Source of the DNA: Ceriagrion tenellum
Taxonomy: Eukaryota > Arthropoda > Insecta > Odonata > Coenagrionidae
DNA length: 64,000 nt
Direction of reading: 5' to 3'
Assembly: GCA_963169105.1 (NCBI GenBank)
Contig: OY720634.1
Coordinates: 155,565,584-155,629,583, forward strand
The notes beneath the pieces were generated by a model. It was not told the DNA's origin. It did not search any database and worked only from the letters and a program-made list of their open reading frames with translations. Shown here in pieces: positions 12,336-24,530 of this stretch. The stretch's first letter is position 1; the number at the start of each line of letters is the position of its first letter. The position numbers were made by a program, and so were the translations under genes.

Positions 12336-13667
12336 GATGCAATACTCTTCCCAGATATTCTACGTGTATATCTTATATCTATACACTCTATTCACAATCA
12401 GTTCCTAACGATCTCCTGCCTCTCTTGCACCCAAGCAATTAACGCACTGTCTTGAAGATATTTAGAGCGTTAAGCAAACGGAATCCCACTGCACTTGCTG
12501 CCAAAATAACTTTTGACACTGCCGGGACGAATTGGTTCATCGTCGCAACACCAGAAAAGAGATAAAGACCAGTGGCGCCGACTTCATCTCACGGAAGTGG
12601 GAAAGAAGGGCGTAAGTCTTAGACACACTCATGTTTTTCAACGTGTTGACGCCGACTCAAAAGAGGAGTTAATAAAACTTTGAACAGATTATTTCATTTC
12701 CCTCGGCTAATACACTCTCTTGGGATCGTTTCGCAAAGTGCTATTTGCACAGAGAAATAAGCAAACGGAGACGAAGCAATGGCTGCGCGCGAATGAGGCC
12801 GGGTGCTTGCGAGAGATCGAGAGCCTTTGAATTCCGACGCATATTCTTTCACCAGCCCACATTGCGTAGTGAGGAGTAAGAGAATTACACACCAGCTAAT
12901 TTTCTCAGAGGGCGTTCCTCTGCGCCGCGGGCAATTTCGTTTGGTGTCTGAGATGTCTAGCAGGCTCGCAATGTCGGAAACGTCATCCTCCGGAATGAGA
13001 GTATGGCAATCGTTTAATTATTTCGCGTTGGTCATTTCACGTAGGATCGATGGCAAACATTTGTGCTCAAGGGAAGCAATTTAGCACTGCGCGAGGGTAT
13101 CAGGAAATACAAACCCGCCATGAATCGTTCAAGTTAAGAAACATTGAGAAGTTTTCACCACGTCCCCACCAAACATTTGGTGTCTTGTAATGAAGGATAA
13201 CTGACTTGAATGTGGCTGAAAAAGGCTTTCAAGTTCCTTCAAATGTAATCAAGTTTTTCCAATGTATTTACATGTTCTCATGTTCATTACACGAGTACAA
13301 GGGAGCAATATTTCTCAGATATATTCTCTAGATGAACATCATCATTCATGGAAACTAGCAAGCACGAGATTCATTTATGATCTTCTATTGAAGTATATTT
13401 TATATTTCAATCACAGTTAAAAAGAGAATTTCGTTGCGTTTTTGACTGAATTTATATATGTACTATTTTTCATTTTGAGGGTAAATTAGCTCTTCCTCCT
13501 TGGATTACAGTGTGAATTGCAGTTTTCTTCTATTGAAGCCATCGACACTGTTTGAAACGGCTAAATGTTTAGGAAAATAACTTTATATCACTGACCAAAT
13601 TCCAAATGAAAAATATATTAACTACTCGTATTTCAATTTCTTTTTGGTACCATATCGTCCATCCATC
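12336..13667. other. Non-coding stretch, nothing recognised
   Basis: The first 750 bases are moderately GC-rich around 12780-13080, where an open frame at 12803-13084 is overlapped by one of similar length on the other strand. No domain or RNA gene was recognised. Confidence 0.4.
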
Positions 13668-13950
13668 ACAAGTTTTAACCATATTTGAACCAAATGGGTG
13701 GCCTAATTATACATGCACGATACTCGTTATCTGCGTTGACTATAAGCTGATCTATACGCAAAGCATAACACATGAAAATAGAATCCAAATTTACCATGAA
13801 AAAGTACTTTATTTGTATTGAAAACATAACTTAAAGTGCTAAGTATATTAATACAGGATAAGTCACGGTGACACTTGACATCAGAGTCATTGTTAACCAA
13901 TATTTTCAGACTTTAGCCAGCGCTTTTATTTTATTGTCCAGAGATATTTG
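13668..13950 (+). repeat. 283-bp dispersed repeat, copy 1
   Basis: This block recurs at 19030-19312 with the same length and about 10 substitutions (roughly 96% identity) and no indel that I can see. Homology starts and stops abruptly: it begins at ACAAGTTTTAACC and ends at AGAGATATTTG. There is no open frame of note, no Pol III boxes and no obvious terminal inverted repeats. It may be an unclassified short interspersed element or a fragment of a longer one. Confidence 0.88.
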
Positions 13951-15390
13951 TGACATTGACGGTACATTCTATTTTATATTATTACGATTGATTTCTCTCT
14001 CTGATGAATGTATGAAACATAAAAACGTTACTCGACTAAGACTACTTAGTCTTTACCTACTCATCTATTGACGCTAGCCTTTATTTGGATTAGAAAAATC
14101 TTGATGAGCCAAAATCAGGCACAGGTGAACTTTCGTATATTTTTTCACGAATTTTGCCTTATTTTGCAGTGCTAATGCTTTGTATTCTCCTCTTTTTCTC
14201 AGATAGGCATTTTTACAACATATGCTACAATGAAGACAAATTTGCGGCTGCTAACTGTTCGGGTACGACCTTCAAACATAAGCATCATATGTTTCGCATA
14301 CTGAGTGAACAAGAGTGATATAATATTTATTGACTAATAATAGAAAATGCATATGTCTCCACTAAATGCAAGCCTTCAAATCATTCTGTAGTAAGTATCA
14401 AAGGCGCAAGGCGAGCAACACCTTATGTCGAAAGTATGAGAAATTATAGCGATCCAAAGAGTAAGAGACGACTCATCACAACCGTGTCAAATAGCAATTT
14501 AATTGTGACACTCGCTGTTGTCTGCGTTGTCGTCGGACGAGTGTAGTGTTTGCGTGAAAATGAAACTTGAAACTATACATTTCTCACCTTTGGAGTCAGA
14601 GTGATATACATGCCAATGACCGTTCCGTTAGATTATACCTACTCATTATTAGTGTTTTTGTTCGCATCCACATTTTCAACACACTTGTGTCTATAAGGTA
14701 CTATTACTGGCTAAAGCACTTGGGGAAATATCAAAGGATCCGGTCCCGGTCTGCAAATAATTTTTCCCGAAGGAATTTTCCACCTCCATAAGTTTACTGT
14801 GTTACATTTTTACTTTTCTTTCTCTTCCTTCTCAAGTTTTTATAATTTATCCTTTTTATGATTTTCTGCGTAATGTGAGTTACTTTTGCACCATACAAAC
14901 TAGGTGAATTCAGATGTGATTTCTTGGAAATACGTCATCAAAGTTCTTTTGGTACTATTAGTTTCAACTCGTAAGCGTCATCTGCCGGGTCCTGTGAATT
15001 TAAACTTGAAAGAAAATAAGGTACTTAGAGCGAGCTGTTCCCTTGTCATTATGGAGACTATATTAAAATTTTAATTATTACTATCAGCAGCTGTGATAAA
15101 CATGAAGTAAAATGTGTAACATTGACGGCGAAATAATAATTGTTATTAGCTACGACCAACATCATCAGTAATTAAATAAATACACCTTCATTAGTATTGC
15201 AATTGACTCAATCTTTTCGCGCCATGCGATGAAGAAGTCCTGAAAAGTAGTTTTTTTCTATTTCCTGAAAAATCACTGCGCAGAGAAATTGCTTTGTTCT
15301 TAAAAACAGTTGAGAGAACATAAAACTACACATTGTTAAAATTATAGCGACAATGCGTTAGAAGTCCCTCAGGTGTACACACGTGTATCA
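13951..15390. other. Non-coding stretch, nothing recognised
   Basis: AT-rich sequence with only short unsupported open frames (13868-14071, 14567-14791). Confidence 0.45.
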
Positions 15391-15719
15391 CAATGCCTGG
15401 AGGGGATCGGGTTGGTGTGGTGGCTAGAATACTGCCTAACCATACGGCGGACAGGGTTCAAATCCCGGCATAAGCGGAAGTTTTTCAAAGGAAATCCGAT
15501 CCCTACTTGAGTGTCTTGTGGAGGACACTTCAAGTACAGTACTCCATCTATCAGATGAGACGTTAATCCGTGGTTCCCTTGGCGCCTTTCGTTAAGAGCA
15601 GGCTAATGCCGGCGCCGAGTTTCCATCCACCATTCCTCCCTTACATATCCCCTATGGCGCAAATGACCTTTGCTGACGGTCACCTTCCCAAAATCCAATA
15701 CAATCCACAACGCCTGGAG
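15391..15719 (+). mobile_element. SINE family A, copy 2, with 12-bp target-site duplication
   Basis: The best-preserved member of the family. The element body is 15403-15707. A tRNA-like head carries box A (TGGTGTGGTGGCTAG) and box B (GGGTTCAAATCCC) at a spacing typical of tRNA-derived SINE promoters. The conserved middle holds GATGAGACGTTAA and CTTGGCGCCTTTCGTTAAG; the 3' end is AAAATCCAATACAATCCAC. Flanking words CAATGCCTGGAG (15391-15402) and CAACGCCTGGAG (15708-15719) differ at one position and mark a 12-bp TSD. There is no poly-A tail, so the partner LINE probably recognises a specific 3' end. The central GATGAGACGT block resembles conserved cores seen in SINEs of distant animals, which I recall but could not verify. 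Confidence 0.9.
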
Positions 15720-15879
15720 AACAATCTGTATTTTGTTGGCAAATATCTCGAAAAATCACGGTAAGTAATTTATATAAGTGGCATGCATTTAGACATCTTA
15801 GGAAATATGAATTATTTTCTATAAAATATGACCAAATTCATTGAATTCCATGTGTAATAATATCTCGTTCAAACTACCG

Positions 15880-16530
15880 TAAGCGCTAAAAGGCATGGGA
15901 GAGACGCATTGGCGAGGGAGGGTCTCGCACTGTAGGGGACGTTTTCCCAGTGCTGTGTGGGGTCGGAGGGAAGGGGGCGCAGTCGTCCAGTACGCATTCG
16001 AAGGCCGAAGAGCACGCACGTGCGTACGAGACTTTTCGGGTCCGAAGGGCGGTGGTGGAGGACGGGGTGTGGGCACATTATCTCTCGTTTCCCCACTCCC
16101 CCATCCGCGCCCACAACCGGGAAAAATATGCACCACGGCCTCCTCTCGCGCAACCCTCCCAATCTCCCTTCTTGCGTGTTTCCCTTCCTCCTCCCAGACC
16201 CCTCACCCTCCTCCTCCAGCCTCCCGTCTTTCCTTGCGGTGGTGCCGAGCCTTAACACACACCCCACCCCTTCTCTCGCACATTGTCGCCGCGTTCGGTA
16301 GCGGGGGGTGCGAGTTACGAAAGCGTAGGGCGGGCGACGCCAGGAAACCCGAGGTAAGATAGCGCGAGGCGGGAGGATGTGGGCACAGAGGAAGGTTCGG
16401 AGGAGGCGGAGGAGGAGGTTTTGAGGAGGAAGTGCGGCGGAGGAGGGGGCGTGGAGGAGGAAGAGGAAGGGCTTTGGGATGCGGGAGAAAAACAAGTCGA
16501 GGAAACGGACGAAAAGGGTTATTATAAGGC
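15880..16530. promoter_or_regulatory. GC-rich, CpG-rich island
   Basis: An abrupt shift from AT-rich surroundings to GC-rich, CpG-dense sequence. Long open frames run in several frames on both strands, as expected from low stop-codon density rather than coding. A fair splice-donor word, GAG|GTAAGAT, lies on the plus strand near 16352, so this may be a promoter with a non-coding first exon. The 3' half is a purine-rich GGAGGAGG tract. No protein is called because none of the competing frames has a recognisable domain. Confidence 0.55.
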
Positions 16531-19029
16531 GGGATGACGCGGAGTATTTCTTTTGCCTGCGTGGTGGCTGAAATATTTACCAATGCTGTCGTACCAATGG
16601 TAGGAGAGATAGATAAGTGGGTCAGAGCCCATCTACGCTCTCCTCAATCAGAACACCACTGCAAAAATAAGGATAACTAAGTCATCGCATCAACAAATGT
16701 AATGACTAGCCGCGAAAATAGGAATGAAAAAGGTTGGGAGTGAGAGGAGAAACCTGAAAGAGAATATTCTAGATGTATCAAAATCAGACTCTTTTTTCAG
16801 TCATTACGAGCAATACTCGTCTAATAATTAAACGATTCACTGGAAACGAAAGGTAAATTAAGCTTTTGAGGCTCACTCCCGCAAAAAGAGCTTTCAATGG
16901 ACAGATAATGGCACATGATATGGAAGCAAGCATTGAAACTTCTCAATTACCAACTAATCAGGTAAAGAAAATGCAATCGATAAAGCATTTTAGTAGTGAA
17001 ACACGTGCCTTTGCGACTAAGGGGTTTAAATAACGAGGAATGAGGAGACTTTGCCTTTATTTGAGATGGAGCAAGGGTATTGTGAGGAGAGGAATTGGGA
17101 TAGAGAATGAAGGAGGTGGAGCGCGCGTAGAGACCCAAGTCGGGGTCGCAATGAAAGTCTTTACGGCGTCCCACTGGCGAGGAATAGTCAAGAATAGAAT
17201 AGAGTAGAATGTTCTTATTGGTCCAAAGATTTTAGATTGTAAACTGTAGGACAAGTCACAAGAGGAAACAAGTATGTATATCATGAACTTAGTACAATAT
17301 GGGTAATTTGCAACAAGTACATACATACATGCATACATATGTATAGTTATAAACAGTTCTAATTAGTTCTTGACACTGTAATAACATTTATCAAGCAGGA
17401 AGTCTTTCAGCCGGTTTTTAAATGGACCCCTTGAAAGGGAATTTTTTAAACTGGCAGGCAAACGATTATAAACTTTGATGGCAGCGTGGTAAGGACTTTT
17501 ATTATACATACCAGTGGAGTGGCTAAAATATGAATATCCACACTGTGGCGTGTTTTGTACCCATGAATTTGGGCATTGATGGTAAAATGATATTTGTTAT
17601 CCACCAGGTATAAACATAAGCATAAAATGTATAAACATGGAAGAGTTCAAATTCTTAACTTCTTGTAATATGGTTTACAGAATTCCAACACAGGAATATT
17701 CGCTAAATATCTAATAGCCCTTTTTTGCATTAGGAGAATTTATGGGAACCAGGTGATGCCCCCCAAAAGATAATGCTGTAGGTTAAGTGTGTCTGAAAAT
17801 TACCGTAGTAGACCATTTGAGCACATCCAAATTTGCGATGCTAGTCAGATTTCTCAATATATAACCACATTTTGATAATTTTCAGCATAAGATATTAGTA
17901 TGGATTTCCCAGCATAAGGACTCCTCGATTTTCAGGCAAGGGATCATCGATTTAATTTCCCGGAAAATACTTTCTTTTTTTGTCCACTCCTGCAGAAGCA
18001 GCATGACGCAGAGGAAACATGAAAAAATCCATATGTATCACAAAATTGGTATCAAAAAACTCAAACCGCTATCTTAGAAACCCATTTATTTTTCTTTTCC
18101 AAATGGTGAGAAATAAAGGAAAGCATATAAAAGTTGGTTTGCAACAAGAAAATCGTGGTGACATTCCAGTTTTTGACTGTGCGAGAAATGGAGGGCAAAA
18201 CTTCCTGGTTGGAGAGTTTTTCCAAATGGATATTTATGAGTTTTTCTATTTATAGAATCTACTGGCACCTTCAGTCCGATAAAATGCATTCTTAATTATA
18301 CTAAGGACGACTCATGCATGCAGAGGAATATTTGTTGATGAAAGCCATGCAAATACCATGATATTTCCCAAACCTTCGGGCTCAATGCGTTGTCTTTTCC
18401 AATACTTATCAGCCAGATCCCAGTAAAAGCTCTATCCTAATCTGTGTAATAGAAGCGCGAGATTTAATGCTAAAATTTTTAGGACCCAGTGCATGAATGA
18501 TGAGACTGTAAGATTTTCACCTACGGTGAGCAAAAAAATTAGGCTAAATGTACAACAGAGGAAAATCCTTTGGTAATTTTTTTTAAAAGGGGAGACGAAT
18601 TATACCCGCCTATTCGGCTTCTCATAATGAAAAATATCTTAAGTCTCCACTGAAAACTGAGTTTATTATCAGCTAGGGCGCGGGTTGATAATTTAAAAGG
18701 CTGTGTGAATACTACCATTGTTTACCAATATCATTAAATAACTATGATTGGGTGATTAGTAACAGCTCTTTGATCACATGCCGAGGGCAGTGCAGATGAA
18801 GGGCGAGAGCTTCATGCTCCCTAGACCACAAGCACATTACTCCGTTGAGGATATTATCGAATCTCATAACCAATTTTCTATTTTCACAGCAAATATTAAG
18901 GACCAAAATGAATAGCATGGATGCATTGAATTAGGAATACAGATGGAAGAGTTAGATTTTTGGGTGATCATAATCACATTCAATGGTTTTTCAGGGATCC
19001 GAAGGTATCTTGCATATCGAACATTCATA
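16531..19029. other. Non-coding stretch, nothing recognised
   Basis: AT-rich sequence. A small CATACATA-type microsatellite sits at about 17318-17345. The open frames at 16947-17174, 17057-17338, 18019-18255 and 18864-19055 have no identifiable similarity. Confidence 0.45.
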
Positions 19030-19312
19030 ACAAGTTTCAACCACATCTGAACCAAATGGGTGGCCTAATTATACATGCACGATACTCGTTATCTGCGTTG
19101 ACTATAAGCTGATCTATACGCAAAGCATAACACATGAAAATATAATCCAAATTTACCATGAAAAAGTACTTTATATGTATTGAAAACATAACTTAAAGTG
19201 CTAAGTATATTAACACAGTATAAGTCACGGTGACACTTGACATCAGAGTCATTGGTAACAAATATTTTCAGACTTTAGCGAGCGCTTTTATTTTATTGTC
19301 CAGAGATATTTG
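19030..19312 (+). repeat. 283-bp dispersed repeat, copy 2
   Basis: Direct-orientation second copy of the block at 13668-13950, 5,362 bp downstream and about 96% identical. The flanks differ completely on both sides, so it is a dispersed repeat and not part of a longer segmental duplication. No target-site duplication was apparent. Confidence 0.88.
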
Positions 19313-20654
19313 AGAGCATATTAGGAAAATTTCATATAATATCCTGAGAAATGCTCATTTAATAAAATAAACTATTAAAAACTATATTTTTCAACAAAAA
19401 GGAGGCAAGGTATTCGCATTCTCTTACGAGTTCCTACACTTTTTATTTCCCGCACTTCAACGGGAGAAAAGATCAAATTCGTTGGGTTTGACGAAATAGC
19501 AAGATCAATGTTAATGGCAATTTTTTAAATATTGCCTATTGTAAAGTGAGTGCCTGATCTTTTTTGCATTTTTTTTGCATTTTTTTTGCATGATTGTAAT
19601 TGCAATTTCCATTACTACGTCAGTTGTATGCAATACCAGAGGAAATTAAACTCAACTTTTAGCATTTAAATATCCATTTTTATAAAAGACTTCAAGCCCA
19701 GCATTAAGTGGTACGTTTGAATGTTTATTTCAATCAATAGATTTCCTCCCCTGGGAAACGTCTTTCATACCCACTCCTATCAAAACAATATCAGGGGAAA
19801 AAATTGTAATGGTATTAAATAATCAATCAAACATTTTAATTTTAATGATAAAATTATGTTACGGTTCTTCACCACTTTATGTACAATGCATTTTCCTGAT
19901 AATGCACGGAATGTACAATAAATGCTCCATTTTTAAGATAAAAATCGCTAAAAATGTAATCCTCTGCACTGATCACTTCTCCAAATACACCGGAGTAAAA
20001 TAATGTATGGTCACGGCACCAACAGGAGGCTAATTATGACAAAACTTACTTCAGTTTCCCCATTTTTGTTTCGCAAAAACTTTGGCAAGTGATTTGAATG
20101 ACGTAGTGCGCTTAAAAAAAATAACAAGGAGATTTCCTGCGGTTTTTCACAGCTACAAAAATATGTGAAAGCAGGATGTGATTACGAAAGACTTCCGAAA
20201 GCATTTTCACACACGGCGAAGTAGAAACTGCCAATTATGCCGTAGTTCCTCCAACCACTGGGATGAGTGAACAGACCGCAAGTTATCAAGTGTAACTTTT
20301 TTGATGGATAAATACCGAGTTTATAATGAGGTTCGCTTTTCAGAAATGAAACGCTCTTTCTATAATTAGATCTTATGGCATGTTATTGCTAGTCATTTTT
20401 TATTTATCCTAAATTTATCCCGAATCTTGGCTGAGATATGTTACGATAATCCTTCAAAGAACAATAAAATCAACTTTATTCAAGTTGCGTTGCTAAAGCC
20501 ACATTTTAAGTGGTGTAGGATTAATAGTGGAACTGAGTAATAAAGACTAGTGACTTTAAATGTCAGTAATAATTCCCCAAGTTTAGCATAAAAGTTAGAC
20601 GGAAAGTTTCAACCATGGTTATTTCGGTGGTCACATCGTTGTATGTAAAGTTGT
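19313..20654. other. Non-coding stretch with a small minisatellite
   Basis: AT-rich. At 19560-19591 an 11-bp unit of T-run plus GCA is repeated about three times, probably by polymerase slippage. The open frame at 19809-20003 is not supported. Confidence 0.5.
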
Positions 20655-20850
20655 CCATGATTGACGTCATAAAAGTAGACGGAATGTTGAGGAGGGTAAC
20701 TGAGGGGAGAGTATTGGGGAAGCGTAGAAGAGGATAGGGTTGTTAGCGAAATGAGAAGAGGAAGATCATGAAAGGAATTTTAAAGACCCACTGGAGGGAC
20801 ATCTGTAGGAAGGAAATTGGAACGATAAGCCAGATTTTGGGATTTTAGGA
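20655..20850 (+). mobile_element. Possible LINE carboxy-terminal fragment
   Basis: Plus-strand translation gives VTEGRVLGKRRRG followed by short basic pieces and THWRDICRKEIGT. That resembles the basic tail after the RT domain in RTE-like LINEs. Family 1 copy 1 has a similar IEGRIMGKRGRGRKG near its 3' end, and copy 2 a VEGRMLSKRGRER. The fragment is short and interrupted by stops, so the call rests on one motif. Confidence 0.4.
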
Positions 20851-21977
20851 TGAAGGCAATGCAAAAGACCTCCAATCAGCTAGTAAAATACTCAAATTAT
20901 GAAAAATTCTCGCCAATTTATCAAAACGCTGTCCTATCCAACTCTGTCAATACCCAAGTCTCGAAGCCTTCCATCTTACGTGTACCCGAACCTCTTACAA
21001 ACGGTCTAACTGAACCATTCGATTATTCCCTCTTTTCCGGGTTTTACTAATAATAATTAAGAACGCTTTTACATTTAACTCTTAGACACACCATTTTATT
21101 TATATTGAATTATATAATATTATACTTCTAAATTCTGTTAAGATCTGCGAGAACTCTAAGAAATAGGTATTTCAAATCGATAATAGAGATAATGTAAGAA
21201 TTGTCCAATCGAGAATCTATTCAGGTTGTTTGAAAAACTGAATAGTATGTTTGCATATATTTCCCCCCACAACGGGATATCTTTTCTAAGGTTTCATTTA
21301 CGATATAATATCCAGAATAAATCCGGTTTGTGCTCATCTTGCATTTCACCTCAGTTCGGACTGGCAAGTTTTCCTAATTTATACTTCCCTTTTCTCTTTT
21401 ATCTTCCTCCCAGAGCAAGCAACCAGATTAATATTTCCTCTTCTCTATTCGCGCTTCACAATTGTTTCCATCGCTAACGCATTTCTTCGCCTAATGTTCT
21501 TAACACCGCACCCACATATCCAGATTCCTGTCCAGAAATCCAAGGGTCATTGGCTCGAGGCAATAAAATAGTGTTTTGGTCACTAATGAACAATTGACTT
21601 TGTTACAGAAGAAATATGTTCGTGAAATAGAAACACCGTTGAAACTATTTAAGATGGACTTCATCTTTACCAACATATTGCCCCTTATGTCGACTGCTAA
21701 AGCCTCAGTAGGGCCTTCCACTACTCCTTCGACCCTACCATGAGTTTTAACTCTCTCTGCGCCGATACACGGCCTAATTTCGTGGTTAGCGTACCCCGAA
21801 ACGCCTGTTTTATATCTTTCACCACTGTCTGAGTGCTTGAGTTATTCTTTCATTTCGCCTTCTGTGTGAGTTATTCTCTCTCTCTCTGCCGGTGGGTGAA
21901 AAGCAGCCCTGGCGCCATCTATTGGCCGCTCTCGTGGGTCATGCCTTGGGGAGTGTTTGTTCCTGTAAACCTCCCGC
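20851..21977. other. Non-coding stretch, nothing recognised
   Basis: AT-rich with a (TC)n run near 21870-21885. A GGCGCCATCTA word at 21911-21921 resembles an insulator-protein site and is discussed as a finding. Confidence 0.4.
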
Positions 21978-22135
21978 CAATTCCAGTGGATTCTTAGTAG
22001 ACTGGGTAGCTTGGTGGTCAAAAATCCAAAGGTCCGTGGTTCGAATCCCGGTCCAGTCGAATTTTTTCTGCTTGGAATTGGCCATCATTACATTTCCACA
22101 CCACCATTATATATGATAATAAAATACCAATTTTC
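21978..22135 (+). mobile_element. tRNA-derived SINE family B, copy 1
   Basis: A tRNA-like head with box A (TAGACTGGGTAGCTTGGTGG, 21998-22017) and box B (GGTTCGAATCC, 22038-22048) is followed by CCGGTCCAGTCGAATTTTTT and an A/T-rich tail. The same head occurs in antisense at 60285-60491. Copy 1 lacks about 13 bases between the two boxes relative to that copy. The acceptor stem cannot be closed, so this is a SINE and not a tRNA gene. Confidence 0.78.
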
Positions 22136-23069
22136 TCTGTTTTTAAGAAAAGGTGCAATGTAGCCTCACCTCAGCTTTTTTTCTTAGAGGCTACCTAAAG
22201 CTTCCCAAAAAATGTATGTATGATCTTTGCTTTTTTGTGTAAATGAATGTTGTTTAGGAAGTAATAAAACTTATTAAAATTATTATTATTTTTTCGACGA
22301 AAATGGATAAAAGAGTTGACGCAGTCGAGCGAAAAGCAGCGGGATTCCTCCAGAGTAGATTATCACTGCAATATTCACCAAACGTTAGCGGGTAATAGAA
22401 GCTGAAGGCAAAACTCTTGGAGCATCGTGGGAGCAAAGGATTTGAGTGACTATCCTTGGCGAGATGGCTATTTTGGGAAGAGGACTCTCCTGCATCCAAT
22501 TCGATGGATTAATGGCCTTCCACGGACTAAGTCAAAGAAAGCACTTCGCTCGTACTCTTCTTCAACGCTACGAGAGGGAATGAGGGGAGAAAAATGTTGG
22601 TTGAAGAAAGGGGAGGCGGAAAGACGAAGGAATGCGTGGGAGTAGTTTCTGGTCACACGAAACTGGAAAAATATCAAGATTCACGCGAACAGAATCGCTT
22701 GGTATTCCGATAAATTGTGCGCGCGAGTGTGCAGAATCCCCAAATATTGGCCTGCAATACCCTCTCCCCATCCAAATTATGTGGACACACTTCTATCGGA
22801 TTTTTTCGTCGGAGGCTTCCATTTCGTTAGCTTCACAGCCATCGAATGCGATGGAACTAGACAGCATACAGTGGTTTTGGTCGGTAGCTAGCTGCTGGCT
22901 TCCCATTTCGTGGACTTGGGTCCGAATACAGGGATTGACGGAGTTTCATTAAAACAATCCCTATCCTCCCTATCCCTATCATTAAAACAATCCTTGGTTG
23001 CCATGTGGGAAGTACTTTGTGGAGCTGTTATCCACCCTACAGGTGAGATATGAACTCTAGTCTCAATGG
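22136..23069. other. Non-coding stretch, nothing recognised
   Basis: Mixed composition with short competing frames on both strands (22254-22952). A short direct repeat, ATTAAAACAATCC, flanks CCTATCC-rich sequence near 22950-22993. No domain was recognised. Confidence 0.4.
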
Positions 23070-23215
23070 CTCCTCTCATTACAAGTAGACTTATACCAAA
23101 GCCCTGTTACTCCCCCTCAGTATACATTCCCAAAATACCTCACTTATCTAGCATCCCATCCTGAATGGTATAATGACCTTAGCTTCCGGCCTCCTCCCCA
23201 AATGGCAAACCAGCC
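23070..23215 (+). mobile_element. Probable SINE family A 3' fragment
   Basis: The segment around 23160-23210 (ATGACCTTAGCT, then CGGCCTCCTCCCCAAA) lines up with the 3' end of SINE-A (ATGACCTTTGCT, then CGGTCACCTTCCCAAA). The upstream half and promoter boxes are absent or too diverged to recognise. Confidence 0.4.
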
Positions 23216-23285
23216 TATGTTAACCATTTTCCTAGAGCATAATACCTATAAACTTATGCCATGAAAATAGGCCTTAGGAAAAAAA

Positions 23286-24530
23286 CCATCTACATCGACA
23301 TACTACCCTCCGAGTCACCGGTTGGGCGAGTGGCAGAGGGTGCTATGACACAAACCGTGTAAAAATGTAAGGGATAAAGTTTTGAGATATAAAATTGGTA
23401 AAAATGGTGACGTGTATTATGGAAATGTATTTAATGGAGCTCAGATTTATTGCGATCGTGTATTGTGCGCGAAAAGTATGAATTCTTGTACCGATCAATT
23501 CGGCAATGAATCTCTCTTATTTTACCGCTTCTGACAGACCTAGAGATTTAGAGAGGCGTCATGATAATATTCACTGTGTCGCTCTGAAACACACCAGTTC
23601 TGACTTTTTCAAGCAACCTTAGCTTAGCGAGTAGCCTCCGAGTCACTGGGGGATCCCACTTAAATCCCTCTAAAAGTTGTGAGACACTATATGCACGCTC
23701 GTAGTAGTTTTTAACGAAGCATGCTGCTTTCCTTTGTATTTTATTAATTTTTTTGGTTAAATCTATTTTACCGGGGTCCCAATTGCTCGCGGCGTATTAG
23801 AGATGTGACCTAACCAGAGCGAAATAGTATCTCTCTTTTTCTTTCATCCAAGGACCTTCCTATTATACGCTAAACAAAATCTAGTTTCTTTAGTGCTGTG
23901 CCGCATATGTTTTGTATGTGTGTTCCCCACGATATATCAGAATTTAAAGTAATTCCAAGATATTTTACTGCATCTGAAGATTTATGTTAACTCCACCCAC
24001 AGTATAGGTATGGCAATTGTGTGATGACTTTCGCTGGAAGTGAACTGTGATGCATTTGTTGATATTTAATTCTAACCCCCACTCCTGGCATCACGAATAA
24101 ACGTTGTTATGGTCAGATGACAGAACTTCAAAGTCCGTGTCTTCTCTTATTTTACGGTAGATAACTGTATCGTCTGTAAATAATGTTAATTTCCCACTAA
24201 CTCGAGAACTTAGGTCATTTATATAAATAATGAATAAAAGAGGGCCGATCATGCTACCTTGAGGGACAATGGATGTAACTTTGACCATATCAGAGCTAAA
24301 ACCTTATCAATAACTACTTTTTGTTTTCGATCACTGAAATAGTCACTTATCTAATTTATTATTTTTTTTATTTATCCGCATGAATGCATTTTATAAATGA
24401 GTTTTTTAAGAGGAACCTTTTCGAGTGCCTTCTTAAAATCAAGGAGTATCGCGTCGACTTGCTTTTTCGATTCATCTAATTTTAGGATATCATGAAGGGA
24501 GAAGGAAGCTCTGTTTCGTAGGACCAGAAC
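23286..24530 (-). mobile_element. CR1-like LINE, copy B (antisense)
   Basis: A 5'-truncated CR1 element in antisense. The 3' end at 23286 reads, reversed, as TATGTCGATGTAGATGG, matching the terminal repeat of copies A and C. The 3' UTR shares CTAGGTCTGTCAG with copy A. Homology to copy A at the 5' side begins near 24530 (GGTCCTACGAAACAG versus GGTCCTGCGAAACAG) and is lost upstream, so this is the truncation point. Confidence 0.9.
24091..24511 (-). pseudogene. CR1 reverse-transcriptase remnant
   Basis: Two adjacent frames of the same RT as copy A. The upstream piece reads LHDILKLDESKKQVDAILLD with motif A LLDFKKALEKV, and the downstream piece carries motif B VPQGSMIGPLLFIIYIND and then LSSRVSGKLTLFTDDTVIY, where FTDD is motif C. 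The aspartate pair is preserved here although lost in copy A. A frame break near 24340 separates the pieces, and finger motifs are absent through truncation. The upstream part of the same open frame (24511-24911) is not CR1 and has no recognisable domain. Confidence 0.9.

Noticed and set aside
15895..16583. Long overlapping open frames up to 208 codons on both strands
   Set aside because: They occur in all frames of a GC-rich island and none has a domain; low stop-codon density explains them.
21978..22060. Functional tRNA gene
   Set aside because: Boxes A and B are present but the acceptor and T arms do not close, and the same head recurs at 60.3 kb with an AT-rich tail, which is SINE behaviour.
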